Shown here: positions 32,801 to 40,799 of the stretch, piece after piece
How positions within the stretch are numbered: position 1 is the stretch's first letter
Layout of the letters: every line of letters begins with the position of its first letter
Assembly (NCBI GenBank): GCA_963933115.1
Contig: CAWVSL010000018.1
Location: 1-46,824, forward strand
Length of the DNA stretch: 46,824 bases
Direction: 5' to 3'
DNA from: JALJPB01 sp963933115
GTDB lineage: Bacteria; Pseudomonadota; Gammaproteobacteria; Enterobacterales; Alteromonadaceae
Notes under the pieces: model-generated
What the model saw: the letters and a program-made list of their open reading frames with translations, nothing else
What the model was told of the DNA's origin: nothing
The model's database searches: none
Program-made: the position numbers and the translations under genes

Positions 32801-33787
32801 TTAATTATTATTTAGATTTTTTATAAACCATTGTAAGGCACTATTTCTAGCAGCCTTAAGGTTTTCACCTTGGTACATATCATAATGTTTACCCGGATAA
32901 GTTATATAACGCGAGTCCAGCCGTGTCTTTATTCGCTGGTGAAGCAATTGACCGTTTTGTTTGGTATCAAATAAAGATTCTTGGTCTGCATCTATAATTA
33001 ATGTTGGTGCTGTTAACTTATAGGCATACGAAAGTGGATCAAAGCGCTTCATTGCAACCCAGTCGGGGAAACCTGATAACAAGGGGTTAACTCTACTTTT
33101 AGGACCAGGAAATGTTGTAATGACACCTCGGGCTTTAAAGGTTTCTACTTGACGCATTTTACTCTTAGGAAAAGCACTTAAGTTATATTGGTGATTAACA
33201 GGACTCATCTGACTAACTAAGGCCTTGACCCTATCATCGTTAGCGGCCGCAACCAAGGCTAGAGCACCTCCCATACTGGTGCCCCAAATTCCAAGGTTGT
33301 TAGGAATCACTTGTGGCTCACCGCCTAAATAATGAAGTGCAGCACGAACGTCTGCTGACATGGTAAATGGATTGATTATATCGCGGACATGGCTTGTGGT
33401 TACCATGACATCTTTTGTATCTTTTAATTTAGCCAAAGGTGCTACTGCAACTAGGTAGCCTTCACTTTCACCCCAGCTTTTAAAGTCAAAGGTTAATACA
33501 ATAAAACCTTGTTCTGCAAAATAAGGGGCATATTTTTGACCAATATTTTTTTTGCTACCACCCCAACCGGGTACCATTAAAATACCGGGTAACTTGTCGG
33601 TAGACATAAGCCCTTTGGGTTTATAAATATCACCGGCGAGTCGGCTTCCCTGGCTCCAAATAGTAATGGCTTGGTGTTCAACATTAGGGAAATCGTTTGC
33701 CTTACTTTGCAGAGATAGAAAGGTAATAAAAATAAAAAATATAGTTGCTAGCGCATGCTTATAGAGTAAAAAAAGGGTGGTGATCAT
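32801..33787 (-). CDS. Secreted alpha/beta hydrolase (dienelactone/S15-like)
   Basis: A 328-residue protein with a hydrophobic N-terminus (about 12-28) ending SKA-ND, probably a signal peptide. The oxyanion segment is VPGWGGSKKN (72-81), nucleophile Ser171 in GTSMGGA, a later acid in IDADQESLF and histidine in PGKHYDMY. AAGG precedes the ATG. The family includes dienelactone hydrolases and X-Pro-peptidase-like esterases; the substrate cannot be told. A fragment of a paralogue lies at 27766-27843. It is separated by 278 bp from the acyl-CoA dehydrogenase pair. Confidence 0.82.
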   Translation of the reverse strand: MITTLFLLYKHALATIFFIFITFLSLQSKANDFPNVEHQAITIWSQGSRLAGDIYKPKGLMSTDKLPGILMVPGWGGSKKNIGQKYAPYFAEQGFIVLTFDFKSWGESEGYLVAVAPLAKLKDTKDVMVTTSHVRDIINPFTMSADVRAALHYLGGEPQVIPNNLGIWGTSMGGALALVAAANDDRVKALVSQMSPVNHQYNLSAFPKSKMRQVETFKARGVITTFPGPKSRVNPLLSGFPDWVAMKRFDPLSYAYKLTAPTLIIDADQESLFDTKQNGQLLHQRIKTRLDSRYITYPGKHYDMYQGENLKAARNSALQWFIKNLNNN

Positions 33788-33979
33788 TTGAAATACCTTA
33801 TTAATTTTTTAAACTTGATTTTTTAAGTTGGCTTAAGTTAGTTGATTAACCTAGTAAGTTTGTTAAAAGAAAGGGGTCATAAGGTAAGTATTTATAAGAT
33901 CCCTGAGATTATTGTGCAAAACCTATAAGCTATCTGTTGAATTGATAACTCTAGCTTAAATATTATTTATATTGAATTA

Positions 33980-34008
33980 TACGCCTATTGTTAGTTGTTA
34001 TAGGCGTA
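33980..34008 (-). terminator. Probable terminator after the acyl-CoA dehydrogenase pair
   Basis: A 9-bp perfect stem (TACGCCTAT / ATAGGCGTA) with an 11-base loop, 57 bp past the stop of the minus-strand dehydrogenase. The T-run after it on that strand is weak, so efficiency is uncertain. Confidence 0.5.
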
Positions 34009-34065
34009 AACCATTACTTATAAATTGATGTTTATAGCTTTATTATTACCGACATTGATCTGCGC

Positions 34066-35859
34066 CTAAAACTGAAAATGTTCGGCTTTTATTGACATCA
34101 AACTTTTTGCGCCATTACCTAAACAGGCTAAGTGACCATGTGCTTTAGGTAAAACACGTTCAAAGTAAAAGTCAGCTGTTTGAAGTTTAGCTTGATAAAA
34201 ATCACTTTCTGTTGGTTTTGACTCTAGGGCCGTTTGTGCAGTTTTAGCCATTTTAATCCACATATAGGCAATGGTGATGTAGCCTGAAAGCATTAAATAA
34301 TCGACAGAAGCGGCGCCAATTTCATCAGGGTCTTTAGCTGCTTTCATCGCTATGTCTTCTGTGACTTCTAGCCATAACTCAACATATTCCTGCAAGGTTG
34401 CACAGTACTCTGAGATCTTACCCGATTGATTTTTTTTACAAAATGCAACTATCTCATTGCAAAAGTCATTTAACATCACGCAGTTATTGCCAAGTATTTT
34501 TCGGCCAATTAAATCAAGTGCTTGAATACCCGTAGTTCCTTCATAGATACAACATATTTTAGTATCACGCAGTAATTGCTCCATACCCCATTCTTTAACA
34601 AAACCATGGCCACCGAGTACTTGAATTCCATAACTGGTGTTGTCTACCGCTGTTTCGGTTAAAAATGCTTTAGCGATCGGGGTTAAAAGTGCTAACCGAT
34701 CATTAGCATCAATTTTATCTTGATCTGATTTTCCTGCATGGGTGATATCAACTAATTGAGCCAAGCTTGCCACTAATGCTCGTCCTCCTTCAGTGATCGA
34801 CTTTTGTGTTAATAGCATGCGTCTAACATCAGGATGAACAATTATTGGGTCAGCAGGGCCATCAGGGTTTTTAATACCGCTCATTGAACGCATTTGCAGT
34901 CTATCTTTTGCGTAAGCTAAAGACCCTTGAAAAGAAGCCTCAGATGCAGCCACCCCTTCATTGGCGACACCTAACCTGGCGCCATTCATGAAGGTGAACA
35001 TACAATGTAAACCACGATCTTTTTGACCGATCAAATAGCCTTTTGCATTATCGAAATTGATCACACAAGTGGCGTTAGCATTAATGCCCATTTTGTGTTC
35101 AATAGAGCCACACCCTACACCATTTTTATTGCCAAGTGATCCGTCGTTATTAACGTTGAATTTAGGCACAATAAATAATGAAATACCTTTAGTTCCCGCA
35201 GGAGAATCAGCAACCCTGGCGATCACTAGATGGACAATATTGTCGGACATGTCATGCTCACCGGCGGAAATAAATATTTTACTGCCGTTTAATGAATAGC
35301 TACCGTCTTCATTTAAATCTGCTTTAGTGCGTAACAACCCTAAATCAGTTCCGCAGTGAGACTCTGTTAAACACATAGTGCCGGTCCATGAACCGTCAAC
35401 AAGCTTTGGCATGAACATCTTTTTTTGTTGCTCTGTACCATGATCTTCTAGAGTAAACATACAACCATGGCTTAAACCTGGATACATAGAAAAACTATGA
35501 TTGGCTGCTGAAAGCATTTCACTAATAGTGGTATTTAATGAGTGGGGCAGACCTTGTCCGCCAAACTCTTCAGCCTGAGAGAGCGTTGGCCAACCCCCTT
35601 CAATATACTGTTGATAAGCTTCTTTAAAACCATCAGGTGTAGTGACTTTTCCGTTTTCCCAATGACAACCTTGTTGATCACCTATTTGATTAATGGGCGC
35701 AATGACTTGTTCGGTGAATTTTCCTGCTTCAGATAAAATAGCATCAACCATTTCTTCGTTAGCGTCGTCATAACCAAGATCCTTATAATGGCTTTTACAA
35801 TCGAGTAATTCTTGCATGACAAATCGATAATCACGTTGTGGTGCTTTATATTTAAACAT
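34066..35859 (-). CDS. Acyl-CoA dehydrogenase, ~600-residue type (second of pair)
   Basis: A 597-residue FAD enzyme with the usual N-terminal helical, middle beta and C-terminal helical domains, plus the C-terminal extension of the ~600-residue branch (which includes DmdC-like enzymes). FAD/substrate motifs are MCLTESHCGTDLG (162-174) and KIFISAGEHDM; the catalytic base is Glu440 in YEGTTGIQALDL. It oxidises acyl-CoA to trans-2-enoyl-CoA. AGGA precedes the ATG; the gene follows its paralogue by 25 bp. It may supply the first beta-oxidation step missing from the ligase operon (inference). Confidence 0.92.
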   Translation of the reverse strand: MFKYKAPQRDYRFVMQELLDCKSHYKDLGYDDANEEMVDAILSEAGKFTEQVIAPINQIGDQQGCHWENGKVTTPDGFKEAYQQYIEGGWPTLSQAEEFGGQGLPHSLNTTISEMLSAANHSFSMYPGLSHGCMFTLEDHGTEQQKKMFMPKLVDGSWTGTMCLTESHCGTDLGLLRTKADLNEDGSYSLNGSKIFISAGEHDMSDNIVHLVIARVADSPAGTKGISLFIVPKFNVNNDGSLGNKNGVGCGSIEHKMGINANATCVINFDNAKGYLIGQKDRGLHCMFTFMNGARLGVANEGVAASEASFQGSLAYAKDRLQMRSMSGIKNPDGPADPIIVHPDVRRMLLTQKSITEGGRALVASLAQLVDITHAGKSDQDKIDANDRLALLTPIAKAFLTETAVDNTSYGIQVLGGHGFVKEWGMEQLLRDTKICCIYEGTTGIQALDLIGRKILGNNCVMLNDFCNEIVAFCKKNQSGKISEYCATLQEYVELWLEVTEDIAMKAAKDPDEIGAASVDYLMLSGYITIAYMWIKMAKTAQTALESKPTESDFYQAKLQTADFYFERVLPKAHGHLACLGNGAKSLMSIKAEHFQF

Positions 35860-35884
35860 AATATTTTCCTATCTAACTAAAGTG

Positions 35885-37690
35885 TTATAACCAATCAGCT
35901 TGGGTATCGTAACTGGCGCTGTCGATATTTTTCACCAAGTTCCCCCAGTGATAAGTTAGTGGTAATTCACTATTGAAAAAGTATTTCATCGCTTGAATTT
36001 TACCATTATAAAATTTTTCATCATGACTATGTGGCTTGTTTTCTATCGCTTTTTGAGCAATCGCTGCCTGCTTTAGCCATAACCAGGCAATAGTGATATG
36101 GCCAAACATATTTAAGTAACTGACAGAATTTGAGTAAACTAAATCAATGTGTTGTACCTGGGATTGAGCGATTACTGTCGTTGTTACTACTTTCAAATTT
36201 TCAATTGCTGACTTTAGCTCACTGGCATAGCTTGACAAGCTCGGCACTTGTTTTACTTCAATAATGGTTTTACTTATCTCGTTTAAAAAAGTGTTATAAC
36301 CAGTGAAGCTCTTCATTGGAACTTTACGACAAAGTAAATCAAGTGACTGAATACCTGTAGTGCCTTCGTGGATAGGATTTAAACGGTTATCACGATAAAA
36401 TAACTCTACGGGATGTTCATTACAGTAACCATGACCACCTAAGACCTGAATGGCTAAATCATTTGACTTTGGTCCCCATTCTGAAGGCCAGCTCTTAATA
36501 ACTGGGGTGAGAAAATCTAAGATAGTTGAGGCATGCGAGCGCTCAATTTCTGTTGGTGCTGTTTTTTCGTCATCGGCTAACTGATGCCCATACAAACAAA
36601 GTGCATAAGCGCCTTCTGAGTAGGCTTTTTGTGTTAACAGCATGCGCCTTACATCAGGGTGCTCAATTATATTAACCGGTGGTGATTCAGGATCTTTACA
36701 CGACAATAAACGGCCTTGAGGTCGTTCCTTTGCATAATCTAATGAGTACTGAAAACCAGTAAGTGCGGTCAAAGCAGCGCCAGTACCTACTAATATCCTT
36801 GCTTCATTCATCATATGAAACATGTACATTAAGCCTTTGTGTTCTTCACCCACTAGGTAGGCTACTGCACCATTTTGCTCACCAAAACTTAATGCTGCAG
36901 AGGTATGGCCACGGCCACCCATCTTGTGAAATAAGCCGGCTAAGGCAACTTCGTTACGTTGACCAATACTGCTATCATTATTGATTAAAAACTTTGGTAC
37001 AATAAAAAGTGAAATACCTTTGATCCCTTTAGGAGCACCTTTAATGCGAGCTAATACCAAATGAATAATATTTTCATTAAGGTCATGGTCACCACCTGAG
37101 ATATAAATTTTGTTACCAGTTAAACGGTAATCGCCATCTTCATTTTTAATAGCTGTTGTTGTCAGATCAGCAAGGCCAGAGCCAGCACCTGGTTCCGTCA
37201 TTGCCATAGTGCCAGCAAATCGACCTTCACGCATTGGTCGTACCCACTTTTCAATTTGCTCTGGGGTGCCGTGTGATTCAATTAGGTTACAGTTGGCATG
37301 GGTTAATGAAATATAACCAAGTGTGGTACTGGCAACGGCAGATAAATAAGCAAAAGCACCACTTGCTGCAACGAGAGGAAGTTGCATGCCGCCCATTCCA
37401 TAATCACTTGTTGGACATGTTAAACCAGCATTGACTACCGCATCTAAAGCGACTTTTATTTCTGGGATCATCTGCACTTTTTCACCATCAAAAGTCGGTT
37501 CATTAGCATCTACTTTTTGACGAATTGGCAGAAAGTATTTTTCAGCAACCGCTTGCCCGATATCTATGGCAGCATTAAAAGTTTCTTTGTCATGGTCTTT
37601 ATAACGTTCGCGACTAGTTAAAGACTCAACATCAAACATTTCATAGAGGAAAAATTCAATGTCTCGACGATTGATAATAGGTGCAGGCAT
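35885..37690 (-). CDS. Acyl-CoA dehydrogenase, ~600-residue type (first of pair)
   Basis: A 601-residue paralogue of the next gene, with MAMTEPGAGSGLADL (162-176), KIYISGGDHDLNENIIHLVL and catalytic Glu442 in HEGTTGIQSLDL. The two diverge clearly in the N-terminal domain and substrate regions, so they probably act on different chain lengths or structures, or as partners. No electron-transfer flavoprotein gene is in the window, so electrons must pass to a general ETF. The 213-bp upstream region contains a short hairpin at 37746-37763 (CTGTCGC / GTGACAG) of unknown role. Confidence 0.92.
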   Translation of the reverse strand: MPAPIINRRDIEFFLYEMFDVESLTSRERYKDHDKETFNAAIDIGQAVAEKYFLPIRQKVDANEPTFDGEKVQMIPEIKVALDAVVNAGLTCPTSDYGMGGMQLPLVAASGAFAYLSAVASTTLGYISLTHANCNLIESHGTPEQIEKWVRPMREGRFAGTMAMTEPGAGSGLADLTTTAIKNEDGDYRLTGNKIYISGGDHDLNENIIHLVLARIKGAPKGIKGISLFIVPKFLINNDSSIGQRNEVALAGLFHKMGGRGHTSAALSFGEQNGAVAYLVGEEHKGLMYMFHMMNEARILVGTGAALTALTGFQYSLDYAKERPQGRLLSCKDPESPPVNIIEHPDVRRMLLTQKAYSEGAYALCLYGHQLADDEKTAPTEIERSHASTILDFLTPVIKSWPSEWGPKSNDLAIQVLGGHGYCNEHPVELFYRDNRLNPIHEGTTGIQSLDLLCRKVPMKSFTGYNTFLNEISKTIIEVKQVPSLSSYASELKSAIENLKVVTTTVIAQSQVQHIDLVYSNSVSYLNMFGHITIAWLWLKQAAIAQKAIENKPHSHDEKFYNGKIQAMKYFFNSELPLTYHWGNLVKNIDSASYDTQADWL

Positions 37691-37903
37691 TTTTGATACT
37701 CATTTTTAAATAATAAACAAATATTAAAGGTATCATTTAATATTTCTGTCGCCTTAGTGACAGTACAAGTTTTTTATACAACATGAATTAGGCAAACAAA
37801 AAATGTTTACTAATGAAAGTCATCATGGACTAATTTGAGTTCGATAGGGCGTAGAGCTAGACTGACTGACTTAGCAGTTTATTTTGATGATAAATACTAT
37901 CAT

Positions 37904-39157
37904 TTAGCATTGAATTTTAGGAATGTCTTGCCATTTACTGGTATAACTTGGTGATAAAAAGCGTCGGCGCATTTGCCACTTTTCGGCTTGACCGGCTGCT
38001 GCTACTTCGACCATGCCATTGCCATACCTGTGATTGATCTCATCATAACATTTCATTAGCTCAGGGTTATCAACACTGATGTTAAAAAAATCTTGTTGCT
38101 GAAAGTTTTTGTTTTCTAGTGTAATAGCGCCAACGCCACAGCGATAAAAATTAATTCCAGGTAAATAAATATCGTTAACAGCAAAAGAAATAGCTTCTGC
38201 GATTTTTAAGGTATTGTCTGTTGCTACTGGGAATTCATAAATCAAAGATTTTTTATAATAATTATCATCATGAGGTGAGCTGGCCGCAAATATCAACAGG
38301 CGTTTAATCAGTGATTGTTGTTTTCTACTTTTTCTTGCCACTCGACAGCCATGGTTAGTTATTGCTGATTTAAGTGGTTGATATTGATTAATGACTTGGC
38401 CAAAACTCCGGGTGGAAAAAATCCCTTGTTTGTCTGGTTTACTCTCATGCCAATTTAAACATACCATGCCATTGAGCTCATTAATCGTTCTTTCAAGTAC
38501 GACACTAAACTGTTTTTTCATTACTTTGGATGACTGATTAGCGAGCTGCCATGCGTTGTTAATTCCTAAGATATTTAAGCGTTTTCCTATTTTTGAGCCA
38601 ACACCCCAAACATCGGTAACTGTCATTCTAGTCAGTATTTCTTTACGTGAACTGTCATCATTAATTACGGCAACGCCATTAAAACCTGTGAGTTTTTTTG
38701 CTGCATGATTAGCCGCCTTAGCTAACGTGGGTGTTGTACCAAAACCAACGCCAACGGGTAATCGCGTTTCACGCCAAACAGCGGTTCTTATTTTATGACC
38801 ATAGTCATGCCAATTATCAATATAGCGATAGTTTTTAAAGTGCAAAAATGACTCATCAATAGAGTAGACATATTGGTTGTCACAATAACGGCCGATAACA
38901 TTCATCATTTTTTCGCTTAAATCAGCATAAAGTTCATAATTGGATGACCGAACGATGACTTGGTGTTTAGCTAAAAGGTGCTTAATTTGAAAATAAGGCG
39001 TAAATTTTGGAATACCCAGTTGTCTAGCGATAGGGCAAACGGCACAAATACAACCGTCGTTATTCGTTAATACCACCACGGGTTTTTTTCTTATGCTTGG
39101 GTCAAAGACCTTTTCCGCACTGGCGTAATAAGAAACCGCATCAACTAAAGCATACAT
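37904..39157 (-). CDS. umuC: DNA polymerase V catalytic subunit UmuC
   Basis: A 417-residue Y-family polymerase close to E. coli UmuC in length. Catalytic residues align with identical numbering: Asp6 (MYALVDAVSYYAS) and Asp101-Glu102 (YSIDES). SSNYELYADLS and GVGFGTTPTLAKAANHAAKK are family blocks. It performs error-prone synthesis across lesions with UmuD'2 and RecA. Its start overlaps the umuD end by 13 bp, and the LexA box upstream of umuD should control both. Confidence 0.95.
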   Translation of the reverse strand: MYALVDAVSYYASAEKVFDPSIRKKPVVVLTNNDGCICAVCPIARQLGIPKFTPYFQIKHLLAKHQVIVRSSNYELYADLSEKMMNVIGRYCDNQYVYSIDESFLHFKNYRYIDNWHDYGHKIRTAVWRETRLPVGVGFGTTPTLAKAANHAAKKLTGFNGVAVINDDSSRKEILTRMTVTDVWGVGSKIGKRLNILGINNAWQLANQSSKVMKKQFSVVLERTINELNGMVCLNWHESKPDKQGIFSTRSFGQVINQYQPLKSAITNHGCRVARKSRKQQSLIKRLLIFAASSPHDDNYYKKSLIYEFPVATDNTLKIAEAISFAVNDIYLPGINFYRCGVGAITLENKNFQQQDFFNISVDNPELMKCYDEINHRYGNGMVEVAAAGQAEKWQMRRRFLSPSYTSKWQDIPKIQC

Positions 39158-39558
39158 GAGATTAACTCAGTTGATGGTAAAAGCATGCGAATAGAGCGAG
39201 TGACTACCCCTTCTATTTGAAACTCGTCACACTCATTAATATGCACAGCTTTGAACAAGGGGGATGCGGAAAGTAATTTAGCTTTTTTCTTGTCCAATAT
39301 TTTACAAACAAAGCAACCGTTGAAATTAGCGACAATAACATCACCTGACTTTGCCTGTTTGGCGCGGTCAACAATTAAAATATCGTCTTCAAAAATGCCT
39401 ATTTCCTGCATTGACTGACCTTTAGCAAGGCCTATGAAGGTTGCGTTGGGATTTGATATTAACAATTGGTCAAGTGATAAACCCAGCTCTTTATATTCTG
39501 CCGCAGGGCTTTCAAAGCCACTAATGCCGGCTTCAATGTATATTGGAATAATCTTCAT
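39145..39558 (-). CDS. umuD: UmuD, self-cleaving polymerase V subunit
   Basis: A 137-residue LexA-like S24 peptidase from the ATG at 39558 (a TTG two codons earlier is possible). Catalytic Ser49 is in KGQSMQEIGI and Lys86 in CFVCKIL, exactly 11 residues less than E. coli Ser60 and Lys97, so the protein is collinear with a shorter N-terminal arm. The cleavage position aligns with Ser13-Gly14 in place of E. coli Cys24-Gly25. After RecA-stimulated cleavage, UmuD' joins UmuC. A LexA box lies 21 bp upstream. Confidence 0.93.
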   Translation of the reverse strand: MKIIPIYIEAGISGFESPAAEYKELGLSLDQLLISNPNATFIGLAKGQSMQEIGIFEDDILIVDRAKQAKSGDVIVANFNGCFVCKILDKKKAKLLSASPLFKAVHINECDEFQIEGVVTRSIRMLLPSTELISCML

Positions 39559-39578
39559 AATCAACCACTGTTATAGTA

Positions 39579-39594
39579 CTGTATATAACAACAG
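39579..39594 (-). promoter_or_regulatory. LexA (SOS) box upstream of umuDC
   Basis: CTGTATATAACAACAG fits CTG-N10-CAG, and the outer CTGT...ACAG is the strongest part of the gammaproteobacterial LexA consensus. It is 21 bp upstream of the umuD ATG, so umuDC should be DNA-damage induced. The remaining space to pheS (39595-39793) shows no gene and no Phe-rich leader peptide. Confidence 0.85.
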
Positions 39595-39793
39595 TATATG
39601 TGGTAATTTATATTTTAAATAGCCTTGGTTAGAATATTTTAAGCTAATATCCAAAAAAAGGCTGTATATGCTACTTATTTTCAACTAAACAGCTATTTCC
39701 GCTACTTTATCAGTGATTAATTGTGTAAAATCATCCACCATTTTATTTATCAATTTAGTCTAGCCAAAAAATAATTTCGCACCCGAGGAGCTC

Positions 39794-40789
39794 ATGAATT
39801 TAGACGATTTAACATTAGACGATATAGTCTTGCAGGCTGAGCAAGCTATTACCACTGCATCCGATCCCGCTGCACTTGATCAAGTTCGTGTGAACTTTTT
39901 AGGTAAAAAAGGTTTGTTTACTGAACAAATGAAAGGTTTGAGTAAACTACCAAAAGAAGACAAACCCAAAGCAGGTCAAGTGATTAATATTGCTAAGCAA
40001 CATGTTCAAAAGTTACTTGTTGCTCGTGGTGAATTATTGCGTAATGAAGAAATTAAAGCACAATTAGCAGCTGAGTCAATTGATGTTACATTGCCAGGTA
40101 GAGGCACTCAAATAGGGGGCCTTCACCCAGTTACTCGTACGATCGAACGTATAGAAAGCTTTTTTGGTGACTTAGGTTTTGAAGTTAAAGACGGCCCAGA
40201 AATTGAAGATGATTATCATAATTTTGATGCATTAAATATCCCTGAACATCATCCCGCCCGTCAAGATCACGATACTTTTTACTTTAATCCTAAGTTAGTG
40301 TTACGCACACAAACGTCTGGTGTGCAAATTCGTACCATGGAGGTTGAAAAACCGCCATTGAGGATTATCTCTCCCGGTAAAGTTTATCGTAATGATTATG
40401 ATCAAACTCATACCCCGATGTTTCACCAGGTTGAAGGTTTGATGGTTGATAAAGATGTCAGCTTTACTCACCTTAAAGGTATTTTACACGACTTTCTTCA
40501 TCACTTTTTTGAAGAGGAAGTCGAGATTCGTTTCCGCCCATCCTATTTTCCTTTTACCGAGCCTTCAGCCGAAGTCGATATAATGGGTAAAAATGGCAAA
40601 TGGTTAGAAGTTTTAGGCTGTGGCATGGTTCACCCTAATGTTTTACGTAGTGTTGGTATTGACCCTGAAGTTTATACCGGCTTTGCTTTTGGCATGGGCG
40701 TAGAGCGCTTAACGATGTTGAGATATGGCGTGAATGACTTACGCGCATTCTTCGAAAACGATCTTCGCTTCTTAAAACAGTTCAAGTAG
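39794..40789 (+). CDS. pheS: Phenylalanyl-tRNA synthetase alpha subunit
   Basis: A 331-residue class II synthetase subunit, with an N-terminal coiled-coil (about 1-90) and catalytic domain. Motif 2 and substrate blocks are seen as HPARQDHDTFYF, RTQTSGVQIRTM and KVYRNDYDQTHTPMFHQVEG; motif 3 is GFAFGMGVERLTMLRYG. It forms an alpha2beta2 enzyme with PheT and charges tRNA-Phe. GAGGAG before the ATG is a strong ribosome site. Operon pheS-pheT-ihfA. Confidence 0.97.
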   Translation: MNLDDLTLDDIVLQAEQAITTASDPAALDQVRVNFLGKKGLFTEQMKGLSKLPKEDKPKAGQVINIAKQHVQKLLVARGELLRNEEIKAQLAAESIDVTLPGRGTQIGGLHPVTRTIERIESFFGDLGFEVKDGPEIEDDYHNFDALNIPEHHPARQDHDTFYFNPKLVLRTQTSGVQIRTMEVEKPPLRIISPGKVYRNDYDQTHTPMFHQVEGLMVDKDVSFTHLKGILHDFLHHFFEEEVEIRFRPSYFPFTEPSAEVDIMGKNGKWLEVLGCGMVHPNVLRSVGIDPEVYTGFAFGMGVERLTMLRYGVNDLRAFFENDLRFLKQFK

Positions 40790-40799
40790 GAAACGCATA

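Noticed and set aside
37746..37763. Hairpin CTGTCGC/GTGACAG downstream of umuC
   Set aside because: No T-run on the minus strand, so not supported as the umuDC terminator; role left open.
37863..37875. 13-mer TGACTGACTTAGC repeated at 43641-43653
   Set aside because: Two copies only, in unrelated intergenic positions, with no symmetry or shared gene context.
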